From NCBI RefSeq assembly GCF_026262505.1, contig NC_067208.1:2480001-2544000 (forward strand): a DNA stretch of 64,000 nucleotides, given 5' to 3'. Of the stretch, positions 36,683-47,521 are shown one piece after another. The notes beneath the pieces were generated by a model. That model ran no database searches. It saw only the letters and a program-made list of their open reading frames with translations, and was not told the origin of the DNA. Every line of letters begins with the position of its first letter. Position 1 is the stretch's first letter. A program made the translations under genes and the position numbers. Origin of the DNA: Trichomonas vaginalis G3. Taxonomy: Eukaryota; Parabasalia; Trichomonadida; Trichomonadidae.

Positions 36683-37096
36683 ATGGGTTTATTTGGCGCA
36701 TTAGCAGGAGTTGCATCTAGATTTTTACCCGCAGTGGGAACAATAGCCAGAGGTGTATTTGGAGTTGGAAGGAAGATTTTGAGTACATTAGGTATACTTA
36801 AAGAGAAAGCACAACCTATTATACAAACTGTACAGAAAGGTTGGGATGTAGCACGAGATGCAGCAAATCTTATTCCAAATCCTGAAACAAGAGGAAAAGT
36901 TCAAGGATGGATGGACAATGTAGGAAGACAAGCAGGAAACTATTATAACAAAGCAAATGACTACTATAACCAAGCAGGACACTATATGGACCAAGGTGAA
37001 AGATTCTTTAACAGAGGATATAACCATGCACAACAGTGGGTAAACAATAACCAACCGCAACCACCTCAAACTTGGGAATGTAAAGTTTTTTACTGA
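36683..37096 (+). CDS. Amphipathic protein of Maverick B
   Basis: Counterpart of 24739-25140 (MGLFGALAGVASRFLPAVG), nearly identical, divergent from the integrase region across an 18-bp gap. Confidence 0.55.
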   Translation: MGLFGALAGVASRFLPAVGTIARGVFGVGRKILSTLGILKEKAQPIIQTVQKGWDVARDAANLIPNPETRGKVQGWMDNVGRQAGNYYNKANDYYNQAGHYMDQGERFFNRGYNHAQQWVNNNQPQPPQTWECKVFY

Positions 37097-37102
37097 GATG
37101 AA

Positions 37103-37255
37103 ATGAACAATACAGCATTGAGACAAATGGGTTCAAGATGGATTTGTCGGCTTCCAGCAGTTACACAACGTGTTTGTCAAGTTCTTCCTATACCTCAGGA
37201 AGTTTTAGACCGACTTAAAAAACCTAAACAACCAGTTGAAAACAAACCAAACTAA
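37103..37255 (+). CDS. 50-aa basic micro-protein of Maverick B
   Basis: Counterpart of 24567-24719 with the same TTTACTGAGATGAA leader. Confidence 0.55.
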   Translation: MNNTALRQMGSRWICRLPAVTQRVCQVLPIPQEVLDRLKKPKQPVENKPN

Positions 37256-37274
37256 AATTTTTTACTGAGATGAA

Positions 37275-37859
37275 ATGACCGAAGAAGTTGAAACGGTAGA
37301 TTTGACACCACAAACAAAAAGTTCAGAACCATTGTCAAAACCTGTCAAAGAACTTACAGATGAAGAGAAAAATTCAATAATAGAAAGTGCCAGGTCTGGA
37401 AATACAAACCCTAACTACAAAGTCACTTTTCATAGAAATGGAACGGCTAGTATCTCAAAAAAGAAACAGACTCTCACAAATAAATATGAAGTCTGAAGGA
37501 GCTTTCGAGACAACAGATGGAAAAGTTTACTTCACTGACCAACAGTTCATTATAGAACATCTCATTGACTTAGAGTCGAAATATTCTAAACTTTACAACA
37601 AACACAAAAAGTTGAAAGGAAAACAAAAACAAATGGCATATGATATTTATGAAGATGTTGACGACACAACTGTTCCTGCAAGTGAAGTAAAGTCAGAGAA
37701 ACCGAAAAAGTGACGAAAAACCGATAGAAGAAGAAAACCAAAAAAACTGAAGATAAACCAAAACCAAAGTTTAGTTTGGAAACTAAACCAAGTCAACCTT
37801 CATTAGCTGGTATGGGTTGGCGTCAAAGACTTATGGCAGCAGGTGGTTATGTAAAGTAA
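37275..37859 (+). pseudogene. Hydrophilic protein of Maverick B, broken
   Basis: Counterpart of 23963-24547, with the same leader motif and the C-terminal GMGWRQRLMAAGGYVK segment. Fossil; broken. Confidence 0.55.
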
Positions 37860-37889
37860 AGAAAAAAAATATTTTTTTATTTTTATAAA

Positions 37890-40043
37890 ATGCCCCCATA
37901 TAGAATGGATAGAAAATCTGCTAGAATAAAAGCAGAGTTGCAAAGATATGGTTGGAGAGTTTCGAAGAAGTTTAAATATAGGAAGGGAAGACCCATAAAA
38001 GTCTATGACAAACTGGCTGGTCTTCGCTACGAAATGGATTTGGAAACAGCACGTGCAAATTATCCAAACAGACTAGAGAGGTTAGAAGAAGAACGTCTTA
38101 TGAACATGCCTTTCGATGTTAGTGAACCTCAAGTTGAAGGACACGACGGCTTTGCCAGATTCTACTGGAAACATGACGAACAATTGCATCCTTTGAGAAG
38201 GAAAAAAGGTAGTGCAGAGGATGGTCATGCTCCCATGGAAAGAACAAGATATGCATATGAGAAGTACCGTGAAGTTAGAAGTCAAATTACTTCTGGTCGA
38301 ACCTTTACAGTAAACTTTGACGAAGGAAAGAACAAAGAAGGCTTCATGGGAGTACTTGCTGCAATTCAAGATGGAAATAAGAAAGGATACAATCTCAGAT
38401 TGACCATAACAGATTTGGATGGTCACATTTACTATGCACATGGCAATGTCACAACAGCTGCAATGCTTCTTGACGCTTTCAAGACTACAAAGAGAGAACA
38501 AATGGTTGACTCCGACTCAGACATTTTGAATGCAATTGAAGGAATTGCAAGTGTCAAGTTCGAATGGTACCAACCTAACCCTCAAGCAGTCAGACAACAT
38601 GCTGGATACTTTCCGTTCATAAATAAGTCTGACATTGACTTGACAAGGTATGGAATTTACAATTCAATTGAAACAATTGTCAATGAACCTTGTATTCTTA
38701 CATGTCTCAGGAACTCTGGTCTTGTTACAGATGAGAAGATGAAGTATCTTGAGTCATGTGTGAAGACAAGGTACATTCTCAGAGGTCAATTGGCAAAAAT
38801 TGCACCGTTGGCAAATGTCAATATCCGAGTCAGCATACCTACAGCTAAAGGTTCTTCACATGACGACTATGTTGTTGACAAAGACTTACCATGGTTGAAG
38901 ATTGTAATTGTCCACAACCACTTCATGTTGAACGAAAGTCTTACAAACCCATTGTTCGGAAAAGGCAAGTGCAACATTGTCAGAGCTGTAAACATTCTTT
39001 TCGAGAAAGGTTTGTTGGAACCAATTCCAGATGACAAGCTGACAGAAACTTTTGTACCAAAAGACGAAACAAACTTTTCACTGTTAGCAAGACCAAAAGT
39101 TGTTCCAGACAAAGTTCTAGTACAAAAGAAGTACACAATTCTACAAGGAGTTGGATTGTTCGGATACCAACCTGAACCAGAAGAACTTCCAATGAGGTTG
39201 CAAGAACTTCAAGATGCTATAAACAAACTTCCATTGAGACATCCAATTGACGTCAAATTGTATTGGAGAGCATCTGAGTTAGGTCAGAAGGTTTTATATG
39301 AAACAGGTTGCTTCGACGATGTTTATGAGATAACAGGAGAAGTTTCTCAGAAGATAAGAGACTCACTTGAATTTCCACAAACTGGACCAATTGGTTGCGA
39401 CAAGTTCGACTCAGATGAAAAGATATACTATGTCGACCTTAACGCTGCATACATGAGGTTTGTCCAATATATTCCGACTGGAATTCCAAACGAAGATGGT
39501 GAGTTCCCGGGAAGGAACTATACAGTTGGAAAAGTCATACAACAACTGTATGATATTAGGAAAGCTTCAAACCCCAAACTTGCAATGACACTCAAATTGC
39601 TTATGAATTCGACATGGGGATATTCCATTAAGAAACCTCAAGAGATGAAGAGTAAACATTATGAGAAGGTCGACAACTTTGTTGAAAGGTTTTCTCCTTT
39701 TGTTTTGAAGTACGAATTCACTCAAGGTCAAAGTGGCTTAGTAACCACATTAAAACCTATTGTCGAACATTGGTCTTACCCTCAGTTCGCAAAGGCAGTC
39801 CTTGACAACTACAACAAATTCTTCTCCGAAGTCAAATCGAAAGTTGTGGTTTACTATGAGAACATTGACGCACTCATGACGAACGAAGAAGGGTACAACA
39901 AACTCATTGAAATGGGTTTAGTCGGTGAGAAGATGGGCTGTTTTAAGCTAGATAAGGTATTTTCCGAAGTTCATGTCCTCTCCAAGCGTAAGTACTGGGG
40001 CATACTTGAAGACGGCACAGAAATAAAACATTGCATGAAATAA
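37890..40043 (+). pseudogene. Maverick DNA polymerase B part (protein-primed type)
   Basis: The open part is 717 codons, preceded by the A/T-palindromic gap motif. The N-terminus is basic. Palm motifs are recognisable in order: motif A DLNAAYM (about residue 515), motif B LKLLMNSTWGY (about 568) and the motif C region YYENIDALM (about 654), followed by thumb-like sequence. This is the family B, protein-primed polymerase that replicates Polintons. Codons here end in C more often than in neighbouring genes. Fossil part; overall state broken. Confidence 0.75.
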
Positions 40044-40191
40044 AAACGTTTTTCAAAAAAGTGACATTTTTTAAATTTTATTTGAACTGTACGCTGAGTT
40101 TGTTGGAGAAGACCGTTGGGAAACTTGTTTGTTAGATGAGAAATATGAAATGGCATACCATTTTAAAACAATATATTTTTACATATATTAA

Positions 40192-41051
40192 ATGCTTCAG
40201 GTTGAAAAACAAAGAACAAAAGTAGCAGATACAAAACCGTTAGACTATATCTTTACAAATGCTGGTAGGACTATTTCAGATGAAGAAATTTCATCCCGAA
40301 CATACAGGTTTGACTATCCAATTCGTTGGCTTCAAAGTCCTTCAGATGCAAAGGCAATAGGATTTAGAAGAGTTTTGTTTTCAAATAGAACTAACGCATT
40401 TATGTTCGTAGTATATTTCATGGGCAGTATAAAGGTTCTGATGGTCTAATAGACAAATTTGACGAAATGAGAATCTTTACAGTTCGTTCAGACGAAAGTC
40501 TTGAGAAAACTCTAAATGACTTTCAAACTCAAATGAACAAATATTATTGGGAATTTCAAGAAAAATACGACTCTTTACTAAATGGAACATACTATCTGAA
40601 ACTAGAATATGACAAGATGAACTCCACCGTTTCATTTCAAAAGATTGAAATTAACCCTCCAAGAGATACAGAGTTTTTATTTTGGGAAGTAGACAAACGT
40701 TCTTGGGCACAATTTCTTCGGTTACTAAACCAGAACGAACCATTACCACCAGATGGTCCATTTAAATTTATACTTCCACCAGCAGATTTGACAGTTTATA
40801 GAAACGTGTTTGACCCTCAAAATGTTATGTGTCATGCAAGTTTCAGTTCAAGCAACAATAGTTTTCTATGTATTGGTAAGGACTTTTATGACTTTGCTTC
40901 TAAATTCTACGAACCACCTAGTAACAGTTTCTCTGACTTTCAAGTTTGGTTCACAACAAATGGTGTGCAACATATAATACCATTGTACTATGACTTTTAT
41001 CTCGAATTGTCTTTCATATATAACTACGGAAAAGTGCTGAAAAAGTATTGA
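40192..41051 (+). pseudogene. Beta-rich protein family 1 of Maverick B, broken
   Basis: Counterpart of 22342-23202, recognisable from MLQVEKQRTK to the PLYYDFYLELSFIYNY end. Fossil; broken. Confidence 0.55.
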
Positions 41052-41054
41052 AAA

Positions 41055-41400
41055 ATAATGTTTAGGGTAGAAGGTTAGATCTAACCTCTTTTCTACCCTC
41101 TTTTCTAACCTCTTGAATTTTCATGACTTCTTCGTAAATGTTTTGTCAAGACTTCTTCGTAAAGGACCCAAAAATATAATTTAGGGTAGATGGTTAGATC
41201 TAACCTGTTTTCTACCCTCTTTTCTAACCTCTTGAATTTGTCAAGACTTCTTCGTAAATGTTTTGTCAAGACTTCTTCGTAAATGTTTTGTCAAGACTTC
41301 TTCGTAATGAGTGTAAAGGACCCAAAAATATAATTTAGGGTAGAAGGTTAGATCTAACCTGTTTTCTAACCTGTTTTCTACCCTCGTGAATTTTCATGAA
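41055..41400. repeat. GATC-hairpin repeats of Maverick B, first array
   Basis: Three modules contain GGTTAGATCTAACC with outer arms GGGTAG/CTACCC, separated by TTGTCAAGACTTCTTCGTAA spacer repeats. The array follows the 3' end of the beta-rich gene, as the equivalent module does in Maverick A. Confidence 0.85.
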
Positions 41401-41466
41401 TTTCCTTAAGATAGAAAAAATAAAGTTAGTTTTATTTTTTTATTTTTTTTATTTTGTATAAAAGAT

Positions 41467-42405
41467 ATGATTTCAACAATCGGCACAACAACAATTCAAA
41501 CAACAGCACCAAACTCGTTAGTTATGAATCCTACGTCAATGTTAGTAGAAATGAAAAGCTTCATTCCTTCTTCATATACTTTTGAAACAGAAATCCAGAA
41601 GATAAAGCAAGAACTTTTAACAAGTAATTTAGACTGTACCGCACAGGATGAAGAAAATGAACAGTATCTTTATGACATGCAGGACATTATTGACCATTTA
41701 CCCAAATTGCCTGAAATCCAACAACAAAAGCTCACTATTCCTGAATTCGATGAAATAGAAGTCAAAGCAACCGACTCAGTAGAAATAAAGAAGTTCATAC
41801 GAAAGGTAAACTATGAGTTTCTAGGATTTCATTGCAACCATAAAGTTATGGACAAAGATTGCGACATGGTATATAAGAATGTTTCTGACATATATAAATC
41901 GGTGGAGTTTAAGACCTACGACAACTTTGTTACATTAGTTGCAAAATGTGTATGGCAGATAAGAGATAAAGATAAAAGATGTAAAATATGGAACGAACAA
42001 ATAAGACCCGCTATGTTTGAGATGAAGAGAGCAATTGACGCTTTAGTTGTTTTAGCAGGTAAGGTTTCAGAATATAACGCAAAAATGAACCCGCAATGTT
42101 CAAAATGTAAAGCGGCAATTAGGAAATATAACTACTCCGTCAAAGAGATAGAAAGAATGAGAAACGACTATGCAGACTTAAAGAAAGAAGCAGAGAAGCC
42201 GGTAGAAAATAAAATGGACATGTTAGAATTTCTGAACAAAAACTATCCAACTGCTGACGATTTCCTTCTATCTGACGTCAAGAAGAAGTATAAAGAGACT
42301 TTCGGCATAGTTAAAACATTCGATGTACTAAAAGAAGAAATAGAAGCTACAAAACTGTTTAAAGTCTCACGAATTCATAACGTTTACCATGTAAAACGCT
42401 TATAA
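41467..42405 (+). CDS. Maverick B accessory protein, 312 aa
   Basis: Counterpart of the gene at 19143-20057: same CxxC segment (NPQCSKCKAAIRKY) and the same winged-helix-like C-terminus, with a slightly different N-terminus (MISTIGTTTIQTTAPNS). The differences between the copies are spread out and mostly conservative. Confidence 0.6.
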   Translation: MISTIGTTTIQTTAPNSLVMNPTSMLVEMKSFIPSSYTFETEIQKIKQELLTSNLDCTAQDEENEQYLYDMQDIIDHLPKLPEIQQQKLTIPEFDEIEVKATDSVEIKKFIRKVNYEFLGFHCNHKVMDKDCDMVYKNVSDIYKSVEFKTYDNFVTLVAKCVWQIRDKDKRCKIWNEQIRPAMFEMKRAIDALVVLAGKVSEYNAKMNPQCSKCKAAIRKYNYSVKEIERMRNDYADLKKEAEKPVENKMDMLEFLNKNYPTADDFLLSDVKKKYKETFGIVKTFDVLKEEIEATKLFKVSRIHNVYHVKRL

Positions 42406-42409
42406 AATA

Positions 42410-42990
42410 ACTGGGGTAGAAAAGAGGTTAGAAAACAGGTTAGATCTAACCTTCTACCCTAAACATTATTTTTGTCTGATTTACGCTCATTACGATGAAG
42501 AAGTCTTGACAAAACATTTACGAAGAAGTTTTGACAAAACATGTACGAAGAAGTTTTGACAAAACATGTACGATGAAATCATGAAAATTCATGAGGGTAG
42601 AAAAGAGGTGAGAAAACAGGTGAGATCTCACCACTTCACCTAAACATTATTTTTGTCTGATTTACGCTCATTACGAAGAAGTCTTGACAAAACATGTACG
42701 AAGAAGTCTTGACAAAACATGTACGAAGAAGTCTTGACAAAACATGTACGAAGAAGTCTTGACAAAACATGTACGAAGAAGTCTTGACAAAACATGTACG
42801 AAGAAGTCTTGACAAAACATGTACGTTCATGTTTGACAAAACATTTACGAAGAAGTCTTGACAAAACATGTACGAAGAAGTCTTGACAAAACATGTACGA
42901 TGAAATCATGAAAATTCATGAGGTGAGAAAACAGGTGAGAAAACAGGTGAGATCTCACCACTTCACCTAAAATATATTTTTGCTGAATTC
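42410..42990. repeat. GATC-hairpins and 25-bp tandem array of Maverick B
   Basis: Three hairpin modules (about 42415-42475, 42596-42655, 42920-42985), one with GGTTAG arms and two with GGTGAG/CTCACC arms, flank two runs of a 25-bp repeat (GAAGAAGTCTTGACAAAACA core, about 14 copies in all). The larger run is at about 42675-42900. Confidence 0.9.
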
Positions 42991-43079
42991 AGCAACAAAA
43001 ATCATGAATTTCCTTAAGATAGAAAAAATAAAGTTAGTTTTTTATAAAATATTTTTTTATCCGGAATATAAAGACAGAT

Positions 43080-43973
43080 ATGTCAACAACAGAGAACACA
43101 ACAACAGTTATAGTCCATGAAGCTATAAATGAAGAATACGAGTACATACAGTTTAACAAACAACTCCGTCTCATTCGTTCGGTCAAAGACGATATGTACC
43201 AAATGCAAAGTATTTTGACAGCATGTTTTGCTCCAGATACTAAGAAACCACAAGACTGGTTTAGGAACCAAAGCACTATTGAACTATTAAATGAAGCTGA
43301 AAATTCGACTACGGATTTTTTCGTAGTCGCAAAAACTCGAGTAAGTAAAAAACCGCAGTCGCCAAAACTCTATGAAAATCGTGAAGAACAGCGAGACCGA
43401 CTTTTTTCGGGGTCGCCAAAACTCTATGAAAATCGTGAAAAATTGCCAAATGGTTTGAGAGGATATTATGTACATAGACTTCTTGTAAATGCTGTTGCAA
43501 TGTGGGCTTCTCCTCGTTATGCTTGGTATATTTACAGACTTCTTGACGAAATTCATAGACAAGAACGTGAAGAGATGGAAAACAAGCTTGAAGCAAAAGA
43601 CAAAAGCATTCAGAAAAGAATACCACGTTCGGTACCAAAAGGTAAGGAAAAGAACTATAAGTATATGATTTATACTGAAGAGATGGAAAATGAAGAAGAT
43701 AAAGATATGGTTATGTTGCATTTAGTCAGAAGAAACAACAAGAGCTTTTACGACCTTGCTAAGATTTACAAATCTGACAGAAATTGGTTCTATCGCGAAA
43801 ACTTACCGATTTCAATGACCCCAAATGAAGATGTGAAACAAATAGTTCAAGATACTTTACCTCAAACACACTATGATATTAAAGGTTGTACAATTCTTAC
43901 CTTCAAAGAAGATTTGCCATTGTTAAAGGAAAAAATAACAGAGTATTTTGACAACTTCAAACAAGTAGAGTAA
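43080..43973 (+). CDS. KilA-N protein of Maverick B with expanded hairpin-encoded loop
   Basis: The frame encodes 297 residues. It matches KilA-N protein 1 of Maverick A in the N-terminal and C-terminal parts. The loop before LPNGLRGYYVHRLL is longer and differs: tandem 54-bp (18-codon) units encode PKLYENREEQRDRLFSGS and then PKLYENREKLPNG. The ATGAAAATCGTGAA words lie at 43372 and 43426, exactly 54 bp apart. An extra hairpin (GACTACG/CGTAGTC, about 43307-43328) lies just before. The unit is a near-copy of module 18448-18502 in the intergenic array of Maverick A. Confidence 0.8.
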   Translation: MSTTENTTTVIVHEAINEEYEYIQFNKQLRLIRSVKDDMYQMQSILTACFAPDTKKPQDWFRNQSTIELLNEAENSTTDFFVVAKTRVSKKPQSPKLYENREEQRDRLFSGSPKLYENREKLPNGLRGYYVHRLLVNAVAMWASPRYAWYIYRLLDEIHRQEREEMENKLEAKDKSIQKRIPRSVPKGKEKNYKYMIYTEEMENEEDKDMVMLHLVRRNNKSFYDLAKIYKSDRNWFYRENLPISMTPNEDVKQIVQDTLPQTHYDIKGCTILTFKEDLPLLKEKITEYFDNFKQVE

Positions 43974-44057
43974 ATTGCACTCTTTATTTTTACGCTTGAC
44001 TTCAGATGGCTCAGGTAGCTCAATTAGGTAAATTGCCTCGTCAAATCCTTCTGGCAT
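43923..44057 (-). CDS. Cassette 3 mini-gene, right type (DEAIYLIE)
   Basis: The 44-codon frame starts MPEGFDEAIYLIELPEPSE at the edge of a 22-bp repeat array and overlaps the 3' end of the KilA-N gene on the opposite strand. Residues FDEAIYLIELPEPSEVK match the mini-gene at 16776. Confidence 0.45.
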   Translation of the reverse strand: MPEGFDEAIYLIELPEPSEVKRKNKECNLLYLFEVVKILCYFFL

Positions 44058-44319
44058 TCCGAGTCCTTCCATCCGACATTCCGAGTCCTTCCTTCCGACA
44101 TTCCGAGTCCTTCCTTCTGGCATTCCGAGTCCTTCCATCCGACAGGAAAAAAATTTCCCGACAACTGGAAAAAATTTTCCTTCCGACAGGCAAAATTTTT
44201 TCTGTTGTTCGTCCGTAAACCATTCAAATTTTCGAAAATTGAGAACTTTTTGGTCGAACTTCAGGAAAAAATTTTCCATCCGACAGGAAAAATTTTTCCT
44301 TCCGACAGGACACAAACGA
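44058..44319. repeat. 22-bp repeat array and palindromic core, cassette 3
   Basis: Four 22-bp units (CATTCCGAGTCCTTCC core, about 44055-44142) are followed by CCGACAGGAAAAATTTTTCC-type palindromic segments on both sides of a core (about 44220-44255: CAAATTTTCGAAAATTGAG, then AACTTT). The core resembles the core of cassette 1. The repeat sequence is unrelated to those of cassettes 1 and 2. Confidence 0.8.
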
Positions 44320-44397
44320 ATGACTGACGTTCCTCTTCCTGAATGCCTTCCAAAGCCAGAAGAACCGACAGCCCCAGCACCACAACAGACTTACTAA
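44320..44397 (+). CDS. Cassette 3 mini-gene, left type (PKPEEPTAPAPQQ)
   Basis: The 25-codon frame is MTDVPLPECLPKPEEPTAP, ending in AQQTY-like residues, and matches the left-type mini-gene of cassette 1 almost throughout. It is divergent from the right-type mini-gene across the array. Confidence 0.45.
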   Translation: MTDVPLPECLPKPEEPTAPAPQQTY

Positions 44398-44416
44398 GAC
44401 TAAACACTTAGATTTT

Positions 44417-45292
44417 TCAAGCTTGACTTTTTACAATTTGAACTTTGTTTGCGTAGATATGAATTCTGAAAGAAGTATGAGGGTCTTGTATGACTTTGTA
44501 CTTCTCCCATAGTTCATGTCTGTCAAACTTACCTGCCATGGACTCTTTCATAAGTTCCATGAAATCGTCTTCGGACAATCCGGGGAAAAGTATAATGTCA
44601 GTAAGTATTCTCTTTACATCCTTACTTAAACTCTTGGCTGTCTGTACACAAATGACAACTGAGATGTTAAAGTGTCTGAGCTTCTTAAGAATTCGACACA
44701 TATCTTGTTCTCTGTTCTTTAACAAAGGATGAGAGGCGAAATCATCTAAGATAAGAAGACATCTATGAGGGTAAGTCTTCCAATCGTAAGATTGCAATTT
44801 CTTCGAAATGTATTCTATCTCTTTCTGTTTGTTTCTGAAGTGGTGTTTGTCTAATATTCTCTGCATTTCCTCATTTGGGTCTTTAAACTTAGAATTTATA
44901 TACTCATTTATAGCATTATACTTTAAAACTCTTCTTTGGTACTTCTTTATCCAATCTAACAACTCAGAGTCTTTTATACATACTAACTTAGACTTCTTTA
45001 TAATATCTTTGAACGAATTGACGGTTTGGTCAAATTGACCAGAAGTACTACAAATGACAACTAACTCATAGAATGGGTTCTTCTCATCTAGTTCTTGTTG
45101 TTGTGCAGCCATTTTAAGATAAGTGAAAGTCTTACCCGACCCAGGTGGTGCAATTAGACCTGTTATACCATTCTGAGCAAATAAGAACTTGTCATGTATA
45201 GGCTTTATCTGAGCATTTTCTAACTTCCTCTTGTTCTTGTTTAAAACATTCTCAAATTTCTTGTCAATGTCAGCAAACTTTTTTTCTAACAT
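44417..45292 (-). CDS. Packaging ATPase of Maverick B
   Basis: Counterpart of 15347-16222: 291 residues from the ATG at 45290-45292, with the same Walker A (APPGSGKT) and Walker B (LLILDDF). Only a handful of residues differ by eye. Confidence 0.8.
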   Translation of the reverse strand: MLEKKFADIDKKFENVLNKNKRKLENAQIKPIHDKFLFAQNGITGLIAPPGSGKTFTYLKMAAQQQELDEKNPFYELVVICSTSGQFDQTVNSFKDIIKKSKLVCIKDSELLDWIKKYQRRVLKYNAINEYINSKFKDPNEEMQRILDKHHFRNKQKEIEYISKKLQSYDWKTYPHRCLLILDDFASHPLLKNREQDMCRILKKLRHFNISVVICVQTAKSLSKDVKRILTDIILFPGLSEDDFMELMKESMAGKFDRHELWEKYKVIQDPHTSFRIHIYANKVQIVKSQA

Positions 45293-45328
45293 ATTTTTAG
45301 AAAAATTAAAATTTTTATCTTTTAGAAA

Positions 45329-45790
45329 ATGTCTAGCGATTTCGCTATCTATATTCGAGACAAACTTTTTGACAGCAAAACATCTGTCGACCATAAAATC
45401 TTACATAGTGTAAACAAGAAAGGTGAATTTGTTCTAAAGTTCTGTTTCTGGGAATATGACAAGAACCATAAAACATTACAAAGAGCAGTCTTAAAATTTG
45501 TCAATGACAGACTTGTTGACAGAGATGACGCCGATTGGAAAGATGAAGTCCAACAAAAGTTCTTAGAATGCAAAGAAGACACATGCGCTGTTCTTGAAGA
45601 TGAAATAGAAAACAGAATAGATGAGCTATTAAAGGACAAAGAACTTTTACATAAATATGGTTCGGAGAAATTTGACATAACTCCACCAGAGAAGAAGAAG
45701 AGAGAAAAGAAAGAAAAGAAAGAAAAGAAAGTAGAAGAAGAGAAGAAAGAACCTGAACCAGTTCCAGAGAAAAAGAAATTTGACATGTAA
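45329..45790 (+). CDS. Lys/Glu-tailed protein of Maverick B
   Basis: Counterpart of 14843-15310. The N-terminal domain is nearly unchanged, while the KKREKKEKK tail differs in length. It shares a 36-bp bidirectional promoter with the ATPase. Confidence 0.6.
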   Translation: MSSDFAIYIRDKLFDSKTSVDHKILHSVNKKGEFVLKFCFWEYDKNHKTLQRAVLKFVNDRLVDRDDADWKDEVQQKFLECKEDTCAVLEDEIENRIDELLKDKELLHKYGSEKFDITPPEKKKREKKEKKEKKVEEEKKEPEPVPEKKKFDM

Positions 45791-45806
45791 AAATAAAATT
45801 TTATTT

Positions 45807-46226
45807 TTAGAACATTTCTGGGTCAATGTCAATGTTCTCTTCCTCTTTAGGAGTAAACACTGGCTTAGACTCTAAAATCTTTTTACCCAATTTACCTTGA
45901 ACTTCTACAACTTTAGACTCATAATATTCATAGTCGTCTGCTTTCTTTGGTTCATAAGGTATAACAAGTTTGTATGCTTTGCCTTCTTTAAGGTTTGAGA
46001 ACCTTCTGTCAAAACTTTCTTTGACTGCTAACAAACCTTCTATGTCTAAGTCTTCAAATTTCGCACCATTTTTAGTCACAATAGCAAACTTAACTGGTTC
46101 GATGTTCCAAACTTTGCTGAATGAAGACTTTTCAAAATGGTAGAAGTAAACATTCAAATATGTGAATGGGTCTAGTTCTTCTTTAAGTCCTGACATGTAC
46201 TTGTTTACTGAGATGAATTTTGCCAT
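45807..46226 (-). CDS. 139-aa protein of Maverick B
   Basis: Counterpart of 14407-14826 with the same beta-rich body and acidic end; a few conservative differences. Confidence 0.6.
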   Translation of the reverse strand: MAKFISVNKYMSGLKEELDPFTYLNVYFYHFEKSSFSKVWNIEPVKFAIVTKNGAKFEDLDIEGLLAVKESFDRRFSNLKEGKAYKLVIPYEPKKADDYEYYESKVVEVQGKLGKKILESKPVFTPKEEENIDIDPEMF

Positions 46227-46262
46227 CTTTTCTATCGGATAAAAAAAATATTTTTTTTAAAT

Positions 46263-47492
46263 TTACTCATAAAAATTTTTCTTTGTATATACACCATTCT
46301 GTACGTCTAAAAGACTTTTGACATTTGCCAAGAATGTTCGTTTAGACGCTGCCATATAACCATATTCTTGACAATATTGTTTATACGAATCGTACAATGA
46401 CCTTTCATCTAAACACTCAAAGTCAGTTTCATCTATGAACAGTTCATATACACTCTTGTTTGCTTCTAACAATGTTTGTCTCTCTTCGGTATGTGGAATT
46501 TGTCTTGGATTGAACTTTGAAATATCTAATGTCATAAAATATGAAACAAGTGGTTGTAAAAGTCAGATGTCAAAGTTTCTGCTAAGTCGTCAAAATATTC
46601 TGTATCTTGCATATGAGAATCTGACGTTCTGACAACTACATATCTTCTGTCAGAACTTTCTAACTTCATCGGAACAGTATTGTTTGAAACCATAATGAAG
46701 TTTGCAACATTTTCACAAACTCTTTGGTCTTTATATTTTCTTTCAACAACTCCAACTTTGTCTGTTATAAGACTCTTCAAAGCATCTGAGTTCAAAACTT
46801 TTGTTGTATCTATACTTTGAAGTTCATTGCAAACTATAAGTTTCATATTCTCAATTGAAGAGTTAAACTTGCCACAGATGTTTTCTAAGTTTGTCATATT
46901 CGGATTCGAATAGCCCTCTAACAGTTTGCACAAAATATCTGTAAAGAAAGTATTCTTACCTGTTCCTTTTCCAATTATAATGAGAGCAGTTTCATTTTTA
47001 GCACTTGGATGTTGTAAGATGTTTGCAAACCAACATAAGATATACTCATAGACTCTTTCGTTTCCATTGCATATAATTTCTTTGACATGGTCTAACCAAG
47101 CTTCTATAATATTTCTTTCCATTCTACTTGTTCGTATTTATATCCAGTGAAGATAGAATAGAAGTTTGGAGAAGGTGTATAGAACTTTATACCTCGAACT
47201 GAAAAATCTTCTAACTTTGACAATAAGATATCCCAAGCATCTAACATCTTCATTCCAACTTGTACAACTTTTATTTTCTTAAGTTTCTGTCTACATTCTT
47301 GTTCAGACACTATTGTTGCTCTTGGTTTGTTAAAACAACATCCCATTCTTCATAACATAAACATTCTGGGGCAGAGTCAACATAAATGACTAAACGTTTC
47401 AAATTCTCGACTGCTTTGTTATAGTCTCGAAATGGACACATATTTCTGAATGCTTGGAAGTCATAAAAATCTGAAACATCTATTCTGTACAT
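46263..47492 (-). pseudogene. SF3 helicase of Maverick B, broken
   Basis: Counterpart of the helicase in A. The motif C segment FIMVSNN and the SSDRRY arginines are recognisable, as is the C-terminal winged-helix-like domain. Fossil; broken. Confidence 0.7.
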
Positions 47493-47521
47493 TTTATAAA
47501 AATAAAAAAAAATATTTTTTT

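Noticed and set aside
42636-42909. Minus-strand frames with MFCQDFFVHVLSRLL repeats
   Set aside because: Read-through of the 25-bp tandem array; no counterpart in Maverick A.
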